Shown: positions 51,111 through 58,650 of the stretch, piece after piece
How the letters are laid out: every line of letters starts with the position of its first letter
Numbering within the stretch: position 1 is the first letter of the stretch
NCBI GenBank assembly: GCA_963696625.1
Contig: CAVOKZ010000001.1
Location: forward strand, 1-64,000
Direction: 5' to 3'
DNA length: 64,000 bases
Origin: JAWVFN01 sp963696625
GTDB lineage: Bacteria; Actinomycetota; Thermoleophilia; Solirubrobacterales; 70-9
Made by a program: the position numbers and the translations under genes
The notes under the pieces: model-generated
Told to the model about the DNA's origin: nothing
The model's input: only the letters and a program-made list of their open reading frames with translations
Database searches by the model: none

Positions 51111-52058
51111 CTAGCGCGGCGAGCCGACGAGGCGCTCGATGCCGGCCTGCTCGATCGTCATCCGCAGCCCGTCGGCGAGGCCGACCTGGGGCTCCCAGCC
51201 GATCAGCTGTTTGGCGCGGGTGATGTCGGGCTGGCGGATCCGGGGATCGTCCACGGGCAGCGCCTCGTGGACGATCTCCGAGCGCGAGTCGGTCGCCTCG
51301 ATCACGGCTTCGGCGAGCTCGAGCAGGGTCATCTCGACCGGGTTACCGATGTTGACCGGCTCGTGGACATCGGACTCGCAGAGCGCGACGAGGCCGCGGA
51401 TCTGGTCGTCGACGTAACAGAAGCTGCGGGTCTGGCTGCCGTCGCCGAACACGGTGAGCGGCTTGTCCTGGAGCGCCTGGCGCAAGAACGTCGGGATCGC
51501 GCGGCCGTCGTGGGGGCGCATGCGGGCACCGTAGGTGTTGAAGGTCCGCGAGATGCAGGTGTTGACGCCCTGCTGGCGGTGGTAGGCCATGGTCAGCGCC
51601 TCGGCGTAGCGCTTGGCCTCGTCGTAGACGCCGCGCGGGCCGATCGGGTTGACGTGGCCCCAGTACTCCTCGGGCTGCGGGTGGACCTGGGGGTCGCCGT
51701 AGACCTCCGAGGTCGAGGCGACGAGGATCCGCGCCCGCTTGAACTTGGCGAGCCCGAGCATGTGATGGGTGCCGTAGGAGCCGACCTTGAGTGTGTGCAG
51801 CGGCAGCCGCGCGTAGTCGATCGGGCTCGCCGGCGAAGCCAGGTGGTAGATGAAGTCGACCTCGCCCTCGACCTCGACCTTCTCGGTGATGTCGCAGTTG
51901 CGGAAGTCGAACTTCGGGTCGCGGATCTGGTCGATGTTCTCGAGCGAGCCGGTGTCGAGGTTGTCGAGGCAGATGACGTTGTGCCCCTTGCCGAGAAGGT
52001 GCTCGCAGAGATGGGACCCGAGGAATCCGGCCCCGCCGGTGACGACGACGGTGCTCAT
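51111..52058 (-). CDS. UDP-glucuronate decarboxylase / NAD-dependent epimerase (UXS type)
   Basis: 315 residues. The NAD motif GGAGFLGS is at residues 8-15. HLASPASPIDYARLPLHTLKVGS is diagnostic for UDP-xylose synthase rather than galactose epimerase. STSEVYGDPQVHPQPE and YDEAKRYAE carry the catalytic Ser, Tyr and Lys; RSFCYVDDQIRGL is the substrate end. Product UDP-xylose (or UDP-4-keto-pentose) would feed the island's glycosyltransferases. The start is the ATG at 52058. It is divergent from the SpoIID-like gene. Confidence 0.88.
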   Translation of the reverse strand: MSTVVVTGGAGFLGSHLCEHLLGKGHNVICLDNLDTGSLENIDQIRDPKFDFRNCDITEKVEVEGEVDFIYHLASPASPIDYARLPLHTLKVGSYGTHHMLGLAKFKRARILVASTSEVYGDPQVHPQPEEYWGHVNPIGPRGVYDEAKRYAEALTMAYHRQQGVNTCISRTFNTYGARMRPHDGRAIPTFLRQALQDKPLTVFGDGSQTRSFCYVDDQIRGLVALCESDVHEPVNIGNPVEMTLLELAEAVIEATDSRSEIVHEALPVDDPRIRQPDITRAKQLIGWEPQVGLADGLRMTIEQAGIERLVGSPR

Positions 52059-52137
52059 CGCGCGGCGATGCTAGCCGAGAGCGAGCCGGCGGTCTACAAC
52101 GCTTCAGTCAGCGCACGCGGCGTCCGATTCCCCTTCA

Positions 52138-53307
52138 ATGGAGTTGATGTACCGGCGTCTGACAGCCGCGATCTGTTCGGCGGGGCTCGCCCTGGCGCTG
52201 CTCGCGCCTGCCGCCTCGGGCGAGCTCGTCTGGAAGATCGACGGTGCCGGCTTCGGCCATGGCGTCGGCATGAGCCAGTACGGGGCCGGGGGTTTCGCCA
52301 ACCACGGCTACACCTGGCAGCAGATCCTCGGCCACTACTACCCGGGAACGGATATCCGCTCGGTCACCCCGGGCGGCGTGCGCGTGCTGCTGCTCTCCGG
52401 CGAGGGCACGGTCAACTTCGCCGGCGTCTCGGCGGGTTGCGGCTACCGGCTCTTTCCGGGCAAGGACTACGGCGCCCGCGTCGGCCCCAAGGGCATCGAG
52501 CTGCTCAACGCCGCCGGCAAGAAGGTGGCCGACTGCGGCGACGCGCTCGAGGCCGGCGGCGGCCCGAGCTTCCTGCTCGGCGGCAAGGGGGAGTACCGGG
52601 GCACGCTTGAGCTGACGCCGTCGGCGGCGGGCGGGCTCGACGCCGTCAACGCGGTTCAGATCGACGACTACGTGCGCGGGGTGGTCGCCGCCGAGATGCC
52701 CTCGCGCTTCCCGCGCGAGGCGCTCCGCGCCCAGGCGGTCACCGCGCGCTCCTACGCGCTCGCCGAGATGATCAACGGCGGCGACGGCTACACGCTCCAC
52801 GACGACACCCGCAGCCAGGTCTACGGCGGGGTCGGCGCCGAGACCGCGGTCACCGACAAGGCGGTCGCCGACACCGTGCTCCAGGTCGTCGCCTACGGCG
52901 AGGAGATCGCGACGACCTATTTCTCCTCGACCTCCGGCGGCCACACCGAGGACGTCGAGAACGTCTTCGGCGGCGACGCGATCCCCTACCTGCGCGGCGT
53001 GCCCGACCCCTACGACTCCGCCTCGCCCCAGCACCGCTGGACCGAGACGATGACGCCGGCCGAGATGGACGCGGCGCTCAGCGGCCTCGTCGACGGCACG
53101 CTCAAGAAGATCGTCGTCACCGAGCGCGGCGCCTCCCCGCGGATCGTCGGCGTCGACCTCGTCGGCTCCGACGGCACCACGAGCGTCAGCGGCGAGACCC
53201 TGGCCTCGCGCCTGGGCCTGCGCGACCGCTGGGCCAGCTTCGACGAGGTCCACGTCGGGCCCGAGGCGAAGCCGGCCCGTTTCAAGACGCCCTGGCGGCC
53301 GCTCTAG
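52138..53307 (+). CDS. Secreted SpoIID/LytB-domain protein
   Basis: 389 residues (M4 at 52147 is an alternative start). Signal peptide: MYRRLTAAICSAGLALALLAPAASG. GFGHGVGMSQYGAGGFANHGYTWQQILGHYYPGTD (parts) is the SpoIID motif, and VRGVVAAEMPSRFPREALRAQAVTARSYAL with the catalytic Glu follows. The domain binds peptidoglycan or acts as a lytic transglycosylase with denuded glycan; SpoIID of Bacillus is the prototype. In non-sporulating actinobacteria it probably works on the cell wall. Its stop overlaps that of the convergent DCC gene by four bases. Confidence 0.88.
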   Translation: MELMYRRLTAAICSAGLALALLAPAASGELVWKIDGAGFGHGVGMSQYGAGGFANHGYTWQQILGHYYPGTDIRSVTPGGVRVLLLSGEGTVNFAGVSAGCGYRLFPGKDYGARVGPKGIELLNAAGKKVADCGDALEAGGGPSFLLGGKGEYRGTLELTPSAAGGLDAVNAVQIDDYVRGVVAAEMPSRFPREALRAQAVTARSYALAEMINGGDGYTLHDDTRSQVYGGVGAETAVTDKAVADTVLQVVAYGEEIATTYFSSTSGGHTEDVENVFGGDAIPYLRGVPDPYDSASPQHRWTETMTPAEMDAALSGLVDGTLKKIVVTERGASPRIVGVDLVGSDGTTSVSGETLASRLGLRDRWASFDEVHVGPEAKPARFKTPWRPL

Positions 53308-53690
53308 GACTGGGGCTCGGGCGGCTTCTCGACGGCGCAGGCCGGCGTGCCGCCCGGTAGGCGATAGCGGTTGCGGGCGATCAGCCGGTAGACCCTCGCG
53401 GCGATCCACGAGACGCCGGGCAGGGTCAGCGTGCGCCCGGCGATTCTCCAGAAGCGGCCGGCCGTGCCGAGCGCCGCGGCGATCGCCTCGTGCCCGGAGC
53501 GGACTTCGCCACCGGCGCCGACCCACCGGACGGCCTCCGTGGCCTGCTCCTCGGTGACGCCGAGCACGCTGAGGTCGGTCATCTGCCAGGCGATGACGTC
53601 TGCCCGCGGCCCGATCCGCTCGAGCAGATGGGCGCTGTTGGTGCAGAACGCGCAGTCGCCGTCGAAGAGCAGGACGCCCCGGTCGCTCAT
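53304..53690 (-). CDS. DCC (DUF393) thiol-disulfide oxidoreductase family protein
   Basis: 128 residues from the ATG at 53690. VLLFDGDCAFCTNSAHLLERI holds the DxDCxxC motif of the family. YRLIARNRYRLPGGTPAC near the end is the typical second conserved block. Family members are small predicted redox proteins, mostly uncharacterised. The ATG overlaps the TGA of the TetR remnant (ATGA), which suggests the two were once coupled. Confidence 0.8.
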   Translation of the reverse strand: MSDRGVLLFDGDCAFCTNSAHLLERIGPRADVIAWQMTDLSVLGVTEEQATEAVRWVGAGGEVRSGHEAIAAALGTAGRFWRIAGRTLTLPGVSWIAARVYRLIARNRYRLPGGTPACAVEKPPEPQS

Positions 53691-53974
53691 GCGAGGAGCC
53701 CCTCGCGCCGCCACTCGGTCCTGCGCCGATCGATGCGGCGCAGCCTCCTGGCGAGACCCTTGTCGCGGCCCGCCCAGTCGCGGATCGCGAGCTCGACCGA
53801 GAAGTCGGCCGAGGGGGCAAGCTCGAACAGCAACCGCAGCTTGGCTCGGCCGTCGCCAGGCTCGTCCTCGATGCGCGCAATCACGTCGTCGACCATCGCC
53901 GTTTCCCAGCCGTCGAGCATCTCCCCGAGAAACTGGTCGCGGTTGGAGAAGTACCAGTAGAAGCCATACGGCAC
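53687..53974 (-). pseudogene. TetR-type regulator remnant lacking its HTH
   Basis: 95 codons starting with a GTG at 53974 read PYGFYWYFSNRDQFLGEMLDGWE, the region just after the HTH of TetR regulators, then a run to RREGLLA and a stop. No DNA-binding helices are found in any frame of the 96 bases upstream, and the chain is about 60 residues short at the C-terminus. It cannot be a working repressor. The gene was cut at its 5' end, where a fragment of another gene begins. Confidence 0.6.
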
Positions 53975-53980
53975 CGTATT

Positions 53981-54074
53981 GACGTTGGGGCTGATCAGGC
54001 CGTTCCGCTACCTGATCGTCTACCCGGCGCTGATGCGCCAGGTCGAGCGAACCTGGAACCGGCGCCAGTCCTAA
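53981..54074 (+). pseudogene. C-terminal fragment of an unidentified plus-strand gene
   Basis: About 31 codons read LTLGLIRPFRYLIVYPALMRQ, VERTWNRRQS and a TAA at 54072. The hydrophobic core followed by a basic tail looks like a protein end, but no start or upstream domain is present. It abuts the truncated TetR gene back to back. The parent family cannot be named. Confidence 0.3.
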
Positions 54075-55083
54075 CCGTCGGGATACGGCTGCAGCGGGAT
54101 CCCGTGATCGAGGTCGCGGGTGCCGAACTCATACGCCGCGGCGCCACTCACGGTGAGGCGCTCGATCTGGCGGCCTTCGCGCTCAACCTCGAGCGCTCGA
54201 GGTCGGAGATCGAGCAGTTGAGGGTGTTGTGCTCGGGGCCGACCGGGTCGGCGTAGACCCAGCCGACGAAATTCTTCGGCTCCGAGGAGACAGTCCCCGA
54301 GACGCGGACGCCCTTGCCCTTGAGCTCGAAGCGGCAGTGGGTCGGCTCCTCCTGGACCCTGGTGCTGGGGACGTGGCCGAAGCCGCCGAGCCGGTGGGAC
54401 TCGCCGTCGAGGACGAGGTTGGCGTTGCCGACCCACGGCGTCTTCAGGCCGGCGATCTTGATCCGGCCGACCGCCATGTCGAAGTAGTCGCCGTCGGAGT
54501 GGCCCTCGAAGGCCGCGCCCTGGACCCAGACCCAGCGCTCGGCGTGCTCGGCGCCCCAGTTGTGGCCGACCATGCCGCGCCAGCCGTCGAGCTCGAGCAC
54601 TGAATCACTTGGGCCTCCCACCAGCTTCACCTCCCCGTCGAAGGTGGCGTTCGGATATGGGCTGAGGAACTTGGTCTTCGGCAGCTTCGCGTCGTACATC
54701 GACTCGCGCGGCAGGTGGTGGAAGGGCTCGTGCTCGTCGGAGAAGCGCAGGTTCCAGCTCGCTTCGAAGGCGTCCGTCGCGATCTTGCCGGCGGCGGTGC
54801 CGTCTCCGACCTCGGCGTCGGCGATGCGGATGTAGGCGCCCTCGGGCACCGAGAGCCGGTCCTGCCCGTACTGGGCCTTGGTCGCCCGCGGCCCCTCCGC
54901 GTCGGCGTCGAAGAGCACGAACCAGATCGCGCAGGTCGCCTCCTCGCCCGGGCGCTTGTGGACCGTGTGGCGGATCCACACGCCCTGGCCCCCGCCCGGC
55001 CGGCAGGCCTTGATGTAGAAGCTCTCGTAGTGGCCGTCCTTGGTCCCCGGGTGCTCGGGAAACCGCGCCCTCGTCCTCAGCAC
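54071..55083 (-). pseudogene. Lipocalin-like (CrtC/tocopherol-cyclase-like) protein, frameshifted
   Basis: About 337 residues from a GTG at 55083. FYIKACRPGGGQGVWIRHTVHKRP, FVLFDADAEGP, HNWGAEHAERWVWVQGAAFEGH and VGWVYADPVGPEHNTLNCSISDLE show a two-domain beta-barrel of the hydroxyneurosporene synthase or tocopherol cyclase-like type. At about 54196 one base seems lost; adding it gives DLERLEVEREGRQIERLTV and AAAYEFGTRDLDHGIPLQPYP to a TAG at 54071. The role is uncertain, perhaps lipid or terpenoid binding. It closes the salvage operon on its 3' side. Confidence 0.6.
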
Positions 55084-55093
55084 GCCGGACAAC

Positions 55094-56342
55094 CTACCCG
55101 GTGAGCTTCTTTGCCCGCTCTCGCACCTGGTGGACGGCCTCATCGGCGCCGGACACCTGGCGCCCGCGCATCAGCACCCGGCCGGCGACGACCGTGGTGT
55201 CGACGATCGCCCCCGAGGCCGCGTAAACGAGGTCGGCGTCGAGGTCGCCGGCGGAGAAGCTCGGGAACCTCGCGGCGCAGGAGCAGGAAGTCGGCCGGCA
55301 TTCCCGGCTCGAGCGGCATTCCGCGCATCATCTGCGAGCGCTCGCCGCGGGCGATCGCGAGGGCCTCCGCCGCCGGCAGCACCGCGGGATTCGCGGCGCT
55401 GTGCTTCTGCACCAGCGCCAGCAGCTTCGCCTCCTCGAACAGGTCGAGGTTGTTGTTCGAGGAGACGCCGTCGGTGCCGAGCCCGATCGAGACCCCGGCG
55501 GCGGTCGCCTCCGAGTAGGGAAAGACGCCGCCGACCGCGAGCTTCATGTTCGCCGCCGGGCAGGTAACGACGGTGGCGCCGCGCTCGGCGACCAGCTCGA
55601 GCTCGGCGCCGTCGAGGAAGACGCCGTGGGCGAGCACCGTTTGCCGGCCGAGCAGCCCGAGCTCGTCGAGGTAGTGGGCGGGGCGCTTTCCGTGCGCCTC
55701 GAGGCAGTCGCTGACCTCCTGCTCGGTCTCGGAGAGGTGGATCTGGACCGGGGCCTCGCGCTCGCGGGCCTGCTCGGCGAGCCACGTGAGCGACTCGCGG
55801 CTGACGGTGTAGATCGCGTGCGGCCCAAAGCTCGGCGTGACCAGCGGGCCGAGCGCCGAGAGCTCGTCGATCCAGGCCGAGGCCTGATCGCGCAGCCGCG
55901 CGTGGTCGCCGTCGGGCGGGTCGAAGTAGACGGCGCTGGCGACGCAGCGCAGTCCCGCGTCGACCGCCGCCCGCGCGGCGTCCGGCGAATGCCAGTACAT
56001 GTCGAAGAACCTCGAGGTCCCCGAGCGGATCATCTCGACCGCCGCCAGCCGCGCGCCCCAGTAGACGTCTTCGCGCTCGAGCTTCGCCTCGGCCGGCCAG
56101 ATCTTGGTCTCGAGCCACTCCATCAGCGGCAGGTCGTCGCCGAACCCGCGAAACAGGGTCATCGCCGCGTGTGTGTGGCCGTTGACCATCGGCGGCGCCA
56201 GCACCATCCCAGCGGCGTCGATCGGCTCGTCGCCCGGCTCCGCGACCACCTCCGGACCGAGCGCGGCGATCTCGCCGTCGACGGCGCGAAGCCCGACGAT
56301 CTCCCCGTCGAGCTCGGCGCCGGTGACCGCGAGCGCGCTCAC
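55094..56342 (-). pseudogene. MTA/SAH deaminase-type amidohydrolase, frameshifted near the end
   Basis: From a GTG at 56342 in GTGA overlap with the phosphorylase gene. NGHTHAAMTLFRG (metal HxH), IHLSETEQEVSDCLE, LAHGVFLDG and LGTDGVSSNNNLDLFEEAKLLAL are the motifs of S-adenosylhomocysteine/methylthioadenosine deaminases. Near 55263 one extra G breaks the frame; without it the end reads VPSFSAGDLDADLVYAASGAIVDTT, VVAGRVLMRGR (parts) and a TAG at 55094, as in the family. It deaminates SAH or MTA to the inosyl form. Function fits the neighbouring phosphorylase. Error or recent mutation. Confidence 0.75.
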
Positions 56343-57013
56343 CCGATCTCTCCCAGCACGCGGCCGAGATCCGCGAGCAGCCGCGGCGCGAACGATGCCC
56401 GGAACGCCCGGTACTCCTCCACCGACAGCGGGTCCTCTTCGAGCCCGTTGGCGAGGTTGTCGACGGTGCAGATCACCGCGTAGGCGAGGCCCGCCTCGCG
56501 GGCGAGGATCGCCTCGGAGGCGATCGTCATTCCGACGACCTGGGCGACCAGGGCGAGCGCGCGGACCTCGGCCGGGGTCTCGAAGCGCGGACCGCGGACC
56601 TGGGCGTAGACACCGCCGTCTTCGAGCGGCAGCTCCGCCGCCTCGCCCCAGGCGTCGATCACCCGGCGCCGCCAATCGGCGTCGAACCCCGGCACGCTGT
56701 GGCCGCGCGTGTCCTCGAAGAAGCTCGGCGCGACCCACGGCGCGAAGAAGTCATCGGGGCAGACGAGGGTGCCGGCGGGCCAATCGGTACGCAGGCTGCC
56801 GACCGAGCCCAGCGCGATCACGCGGTCACAGCCGGCCTCGCAGATCGCCCTGATGTTGGCGTCGTGGTCGAGCATGTGGGCCGGGACCTCGTGGTCGAGG
56901 CCGTGGCGCGGGACGGGCACGATCCCCGGGTTCTCCACCGTCATCCCCGGCGGCAGGCTGTGGCCGTGGACGATGGCGAGCTTGCTGCCGGTGACGGTCG
57001 GGGCCTTGGTCAC
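56339..57013 (-). CDS. Methylthioadenosine phosphorylase/purine phosphorylase family
   Basis: 224 residues from a GTG at 57013, in GTGA overlap with YchF. HGLDHEVPAHMLDHDANIRAICEAGCDRVIALGSVGSL and VYAQVRGPRFETPAEVRAL, GMTIASEAILAREAGLAYAVICTVDNLANG (parts) match the MTA phosphorylase/PNP family. It cleaves MTA to adenine (or MTI to hypoxanthine if the deaminase acts first) and methylthioribose-1-phosphate. It is shorter than the classical MTAP (~270), so it is closer to the small bacterial branch. Works with the deaminase in salvaging SAM by-products. Confidence 0.85.
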   Translation of the reverse strand: MTKAPTVTGSKLAIVHGHSLPPGMTVENPGIVPVPRHGLDHEVPAHMLDHDANIRAICEAGCDRVIALGSVGSLRTDWPAGTLVCPDDFFAPWVAPSFFEDTRGHSVPGFDADWRRRVIDAWGEAAELPLEDGGVYAQVRGPRFETPAEVRALALVAQVVGMTIASEAILAREAGLAYAVICTVDNLANGLEEDPLSVEEYRAFRASFAPRLLADLGRVLGEIG

Positions 57014-58083
57014 GTTTTTATGTGTACGACATCCCCGTCGGCGACGACGTAGTCGCGGCCCTCGGTCCGGATCAGGCCCTTGTCGGCGGCGGCGACGTAG
57101 CCGCCGGTCTCGACCAGGTCCTTCCAGCCGATGATTTCGGCCCGGACAAACGCCTGCTGGATCTCGCCGTGGACGCGGCCGGCGGCGTCCCAGGCGCTGC
57201 CGCCGCGGGGCAGGCTGCGGGCGACCGCCTCCTTGTCCTTGTCGGCGGTGAAGAAGGTGATCAGGTCGAGCAGCTCATAGGCGGCGTGGACGAGGCGCGT
57301 CAGCCCGGTCTCGCCGACGCCGAGCTCGGCCCGCATCTCGGCCGCCTCTTCGCCGGAGAGCTCGGCGAGCTCGGACTCGATCCGGGCGCTGACCGCGACG
57401 GTGCCGGCGCCGACGGCGGCCGCGTGATCGGCGAGCGCCTGCGGCACCTCGATATCGCCCTCGGTGACGTTGGCTACGTAGAGCACCGGCTTTGAGGTGA
57501 GCGCCTGGAGCTTCCTGGGCGCGTCGGCGGCGGCCGCGGGCGGGGGGACCGAGCGCACCGGCTTGCCTTCGGCCAGTGCGTCGCGCACCTGCTCGAGCCA
57601 GTCGCGCTCGGCGATCGCCGACTTCTCCTGCGAGCGGGCTTCCTTGGTCACCTTCTCGAGCCGGCGCTCGGCCGTGTCGAGGTCGGCGAGCAGCAGCTCG
57701 GCGTCGATCGTCTCCGCGTCGCGGACGGGATCGACGCTGCCGTCGGGATGCGGCACGCCGCTGTCGCCGTGGCAGCGGACGACGTGGCAGATCGCGTCGG
57801 TCTCGCGGATCGCGGCGAGGAACTGGTTGCCGAGGCCTTCGCCCTCGGCGGCGCCCTTGACCAGCCCGGCGATGTCGGAGAACTCGATCGTCTCGGGGAT
57901 CATCTCGCTCGAGCCGAGCGTCTCGTGGATCTGAACGAGGCGCTCGTCGGCGACGGGGGCGATGGCGACGTTCGGGTCGATCGTGGTGAACGGGTAGTCG
58001 CCGGTCTCGGCGCCGCCGCTGGTCAGCGCGTTGAAGAGCGTGGACTTGCCGGCGTTGGGCAGGCCGACGATGCCGACCTTCAT
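57010..58083 (-). CDS. ychF: Redox-regulated ATPase YchF
   Basis: 357 residues from the ATG at 58083 (MKVGIVGLPNAGKSTLFNALT). G1 GLPNAGKST is at residues 7-15, DIAGLV near 65 and the G4 position reads NVTE, which is why the family prefers ATP over GTP. A C-terminal TGS domain ends the chain (DYVVADGDVVHIKT). YchF binds ribosomes and responds to oxidative stress in other bacteria. The ribosome-binding site lies in hairpin D just before the start codon. It overlaps the phosphorylase gene by GTGA. Confidence 0.93.
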   Translation of the reverse strand: MKVGIVGLPNAGKSTLFNALTSGGAETGDYPFTTIDPNVAIAPVADERLVQIHETLGSSEMIPETIEFSDIAGLVKGAAEGEGLGNQFLAAIRETDAICHVVRCHGDSGVPHPDGSVDPVRDAETIDAELLLADLDTAERRLEKVTKEARSQEKSAIAERDWLEQVRDALAEGKPVRSVPPPAAAADAPRKLQALTSKPVLYVANVTEGDIEVPQALADHAAAVGAGTVAVSARIESELAELSGEEAAEMRAELGVGETGLTRLVHAAYELLDLITFFTADKDKEAVARSLPRGGSAWDAAGRVHGEIQQAFVRAEIIGWKDLVETGGYVAAADKGLIRTEGRDYVVADGDVVHIKT

Positions 58084-58117
58084 GGGCGGCTCCTCCGCTT
58101 CGCCTCGGGGGCCGCCC
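58084..58117 (-). promoter_or_regulatory. Conserved-loop hairpin D sequestering the ychF ribosome-binding site
   Basis: Seven-base arms GGGCGGC and GCCGCCC enclose a 20-base loop that reads CCCCGAGGCGAAGCGGAGGA on the minus strand. The hairpin ends immediately before the ATG at 58083, and GGAGGA in the loop is the ribosome-binding site. The loop is a variant of those of hairpins A-C while the stem sequence differs, which points to selection for the structure. Confidence 0.55.
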
Positions 58118-58120
58118 GGG

Positions 58121-58624
58121 TCACGAGAACAGCCCGAGCGGGAAGGCGAGCCCGAGGCCGACCCCGAGCAGCGCCCCGCCGAGCACGTCGGAGGGGTAGT
58201 GCATGCCGAGGTAGGGGCGGCAGAGCCCGATCGCCAGCGCCAGCCCGAACAGCGCCGCACAGGCCGGCTCGATCTGGGTCATCACCGTCGAGCATGCGAA
58301 CCCCGACGTGGTGTGAGCGGAGGGAAAGCTGAGCGAGCTCGGCGCTCCGCCGAGCGGCGGCAGCCCCTCGAGCACCGGGCGCTGACGGCGAGCGAGCAGC
58401 TTGACCAGATAGTTGACCCCGATCGTGACCGGGCCGAAGAAGCCGGCCGCGAGGAACTCGCCGCGATGGTCGGGGACGGCGATCGCGAGCACCCCGCCGA
58501 TCACTACCCAGACGGCCGCGTACTCGCCGATCCGGCCGAGGAGCTTGGCGAACGACTCCATCGCCGGGCCGTGAAAGCGGGTCCGCATGGCGTAGAGCAG
58601 CCGGTTGTCCAGCCCCTGAAACAT
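58121..58624 (-). CDS. PAP2-family membrane phosphatase
   Basis: 167 residues from the ATG at 58624 (MFQGLDNRLLYAMRTRF). The three acid phosphatase motifs are complete: KLLARRQRP, SFPSAHT and RPYLGMHYPSDV. Four or five membrane helices surround them. Such enzymes dephosphorylate undecaprenyl pyrophosphate or phosphatidate. A role in recycling the polyprenyl carrier for the polysaccharide island is attractive but is inference. It is the first gene of the salvage/YchF run. A start at 58663 would overlap the divergent gene. Confidence 0.85.
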   Translation of the reverse strand: MFQGLDNRLLYAMRTRFHGPAMESFAKLLGRIGEYAAVWVVIGGVLAIAVPDHRGEFLAAGFFGPVTIGVNYLVKLLARRQRPVLEGLPPLGGAPSSLSFPSAHTTSGFACSTVMTQIEPACAALFGLALAIGLCRPYLGMHYPSDVLGGALLGVGLGLAFPLGLFS

Positions 58625-58650
58625 CGGCGCAGAATACGGTTCGCGCCGGG

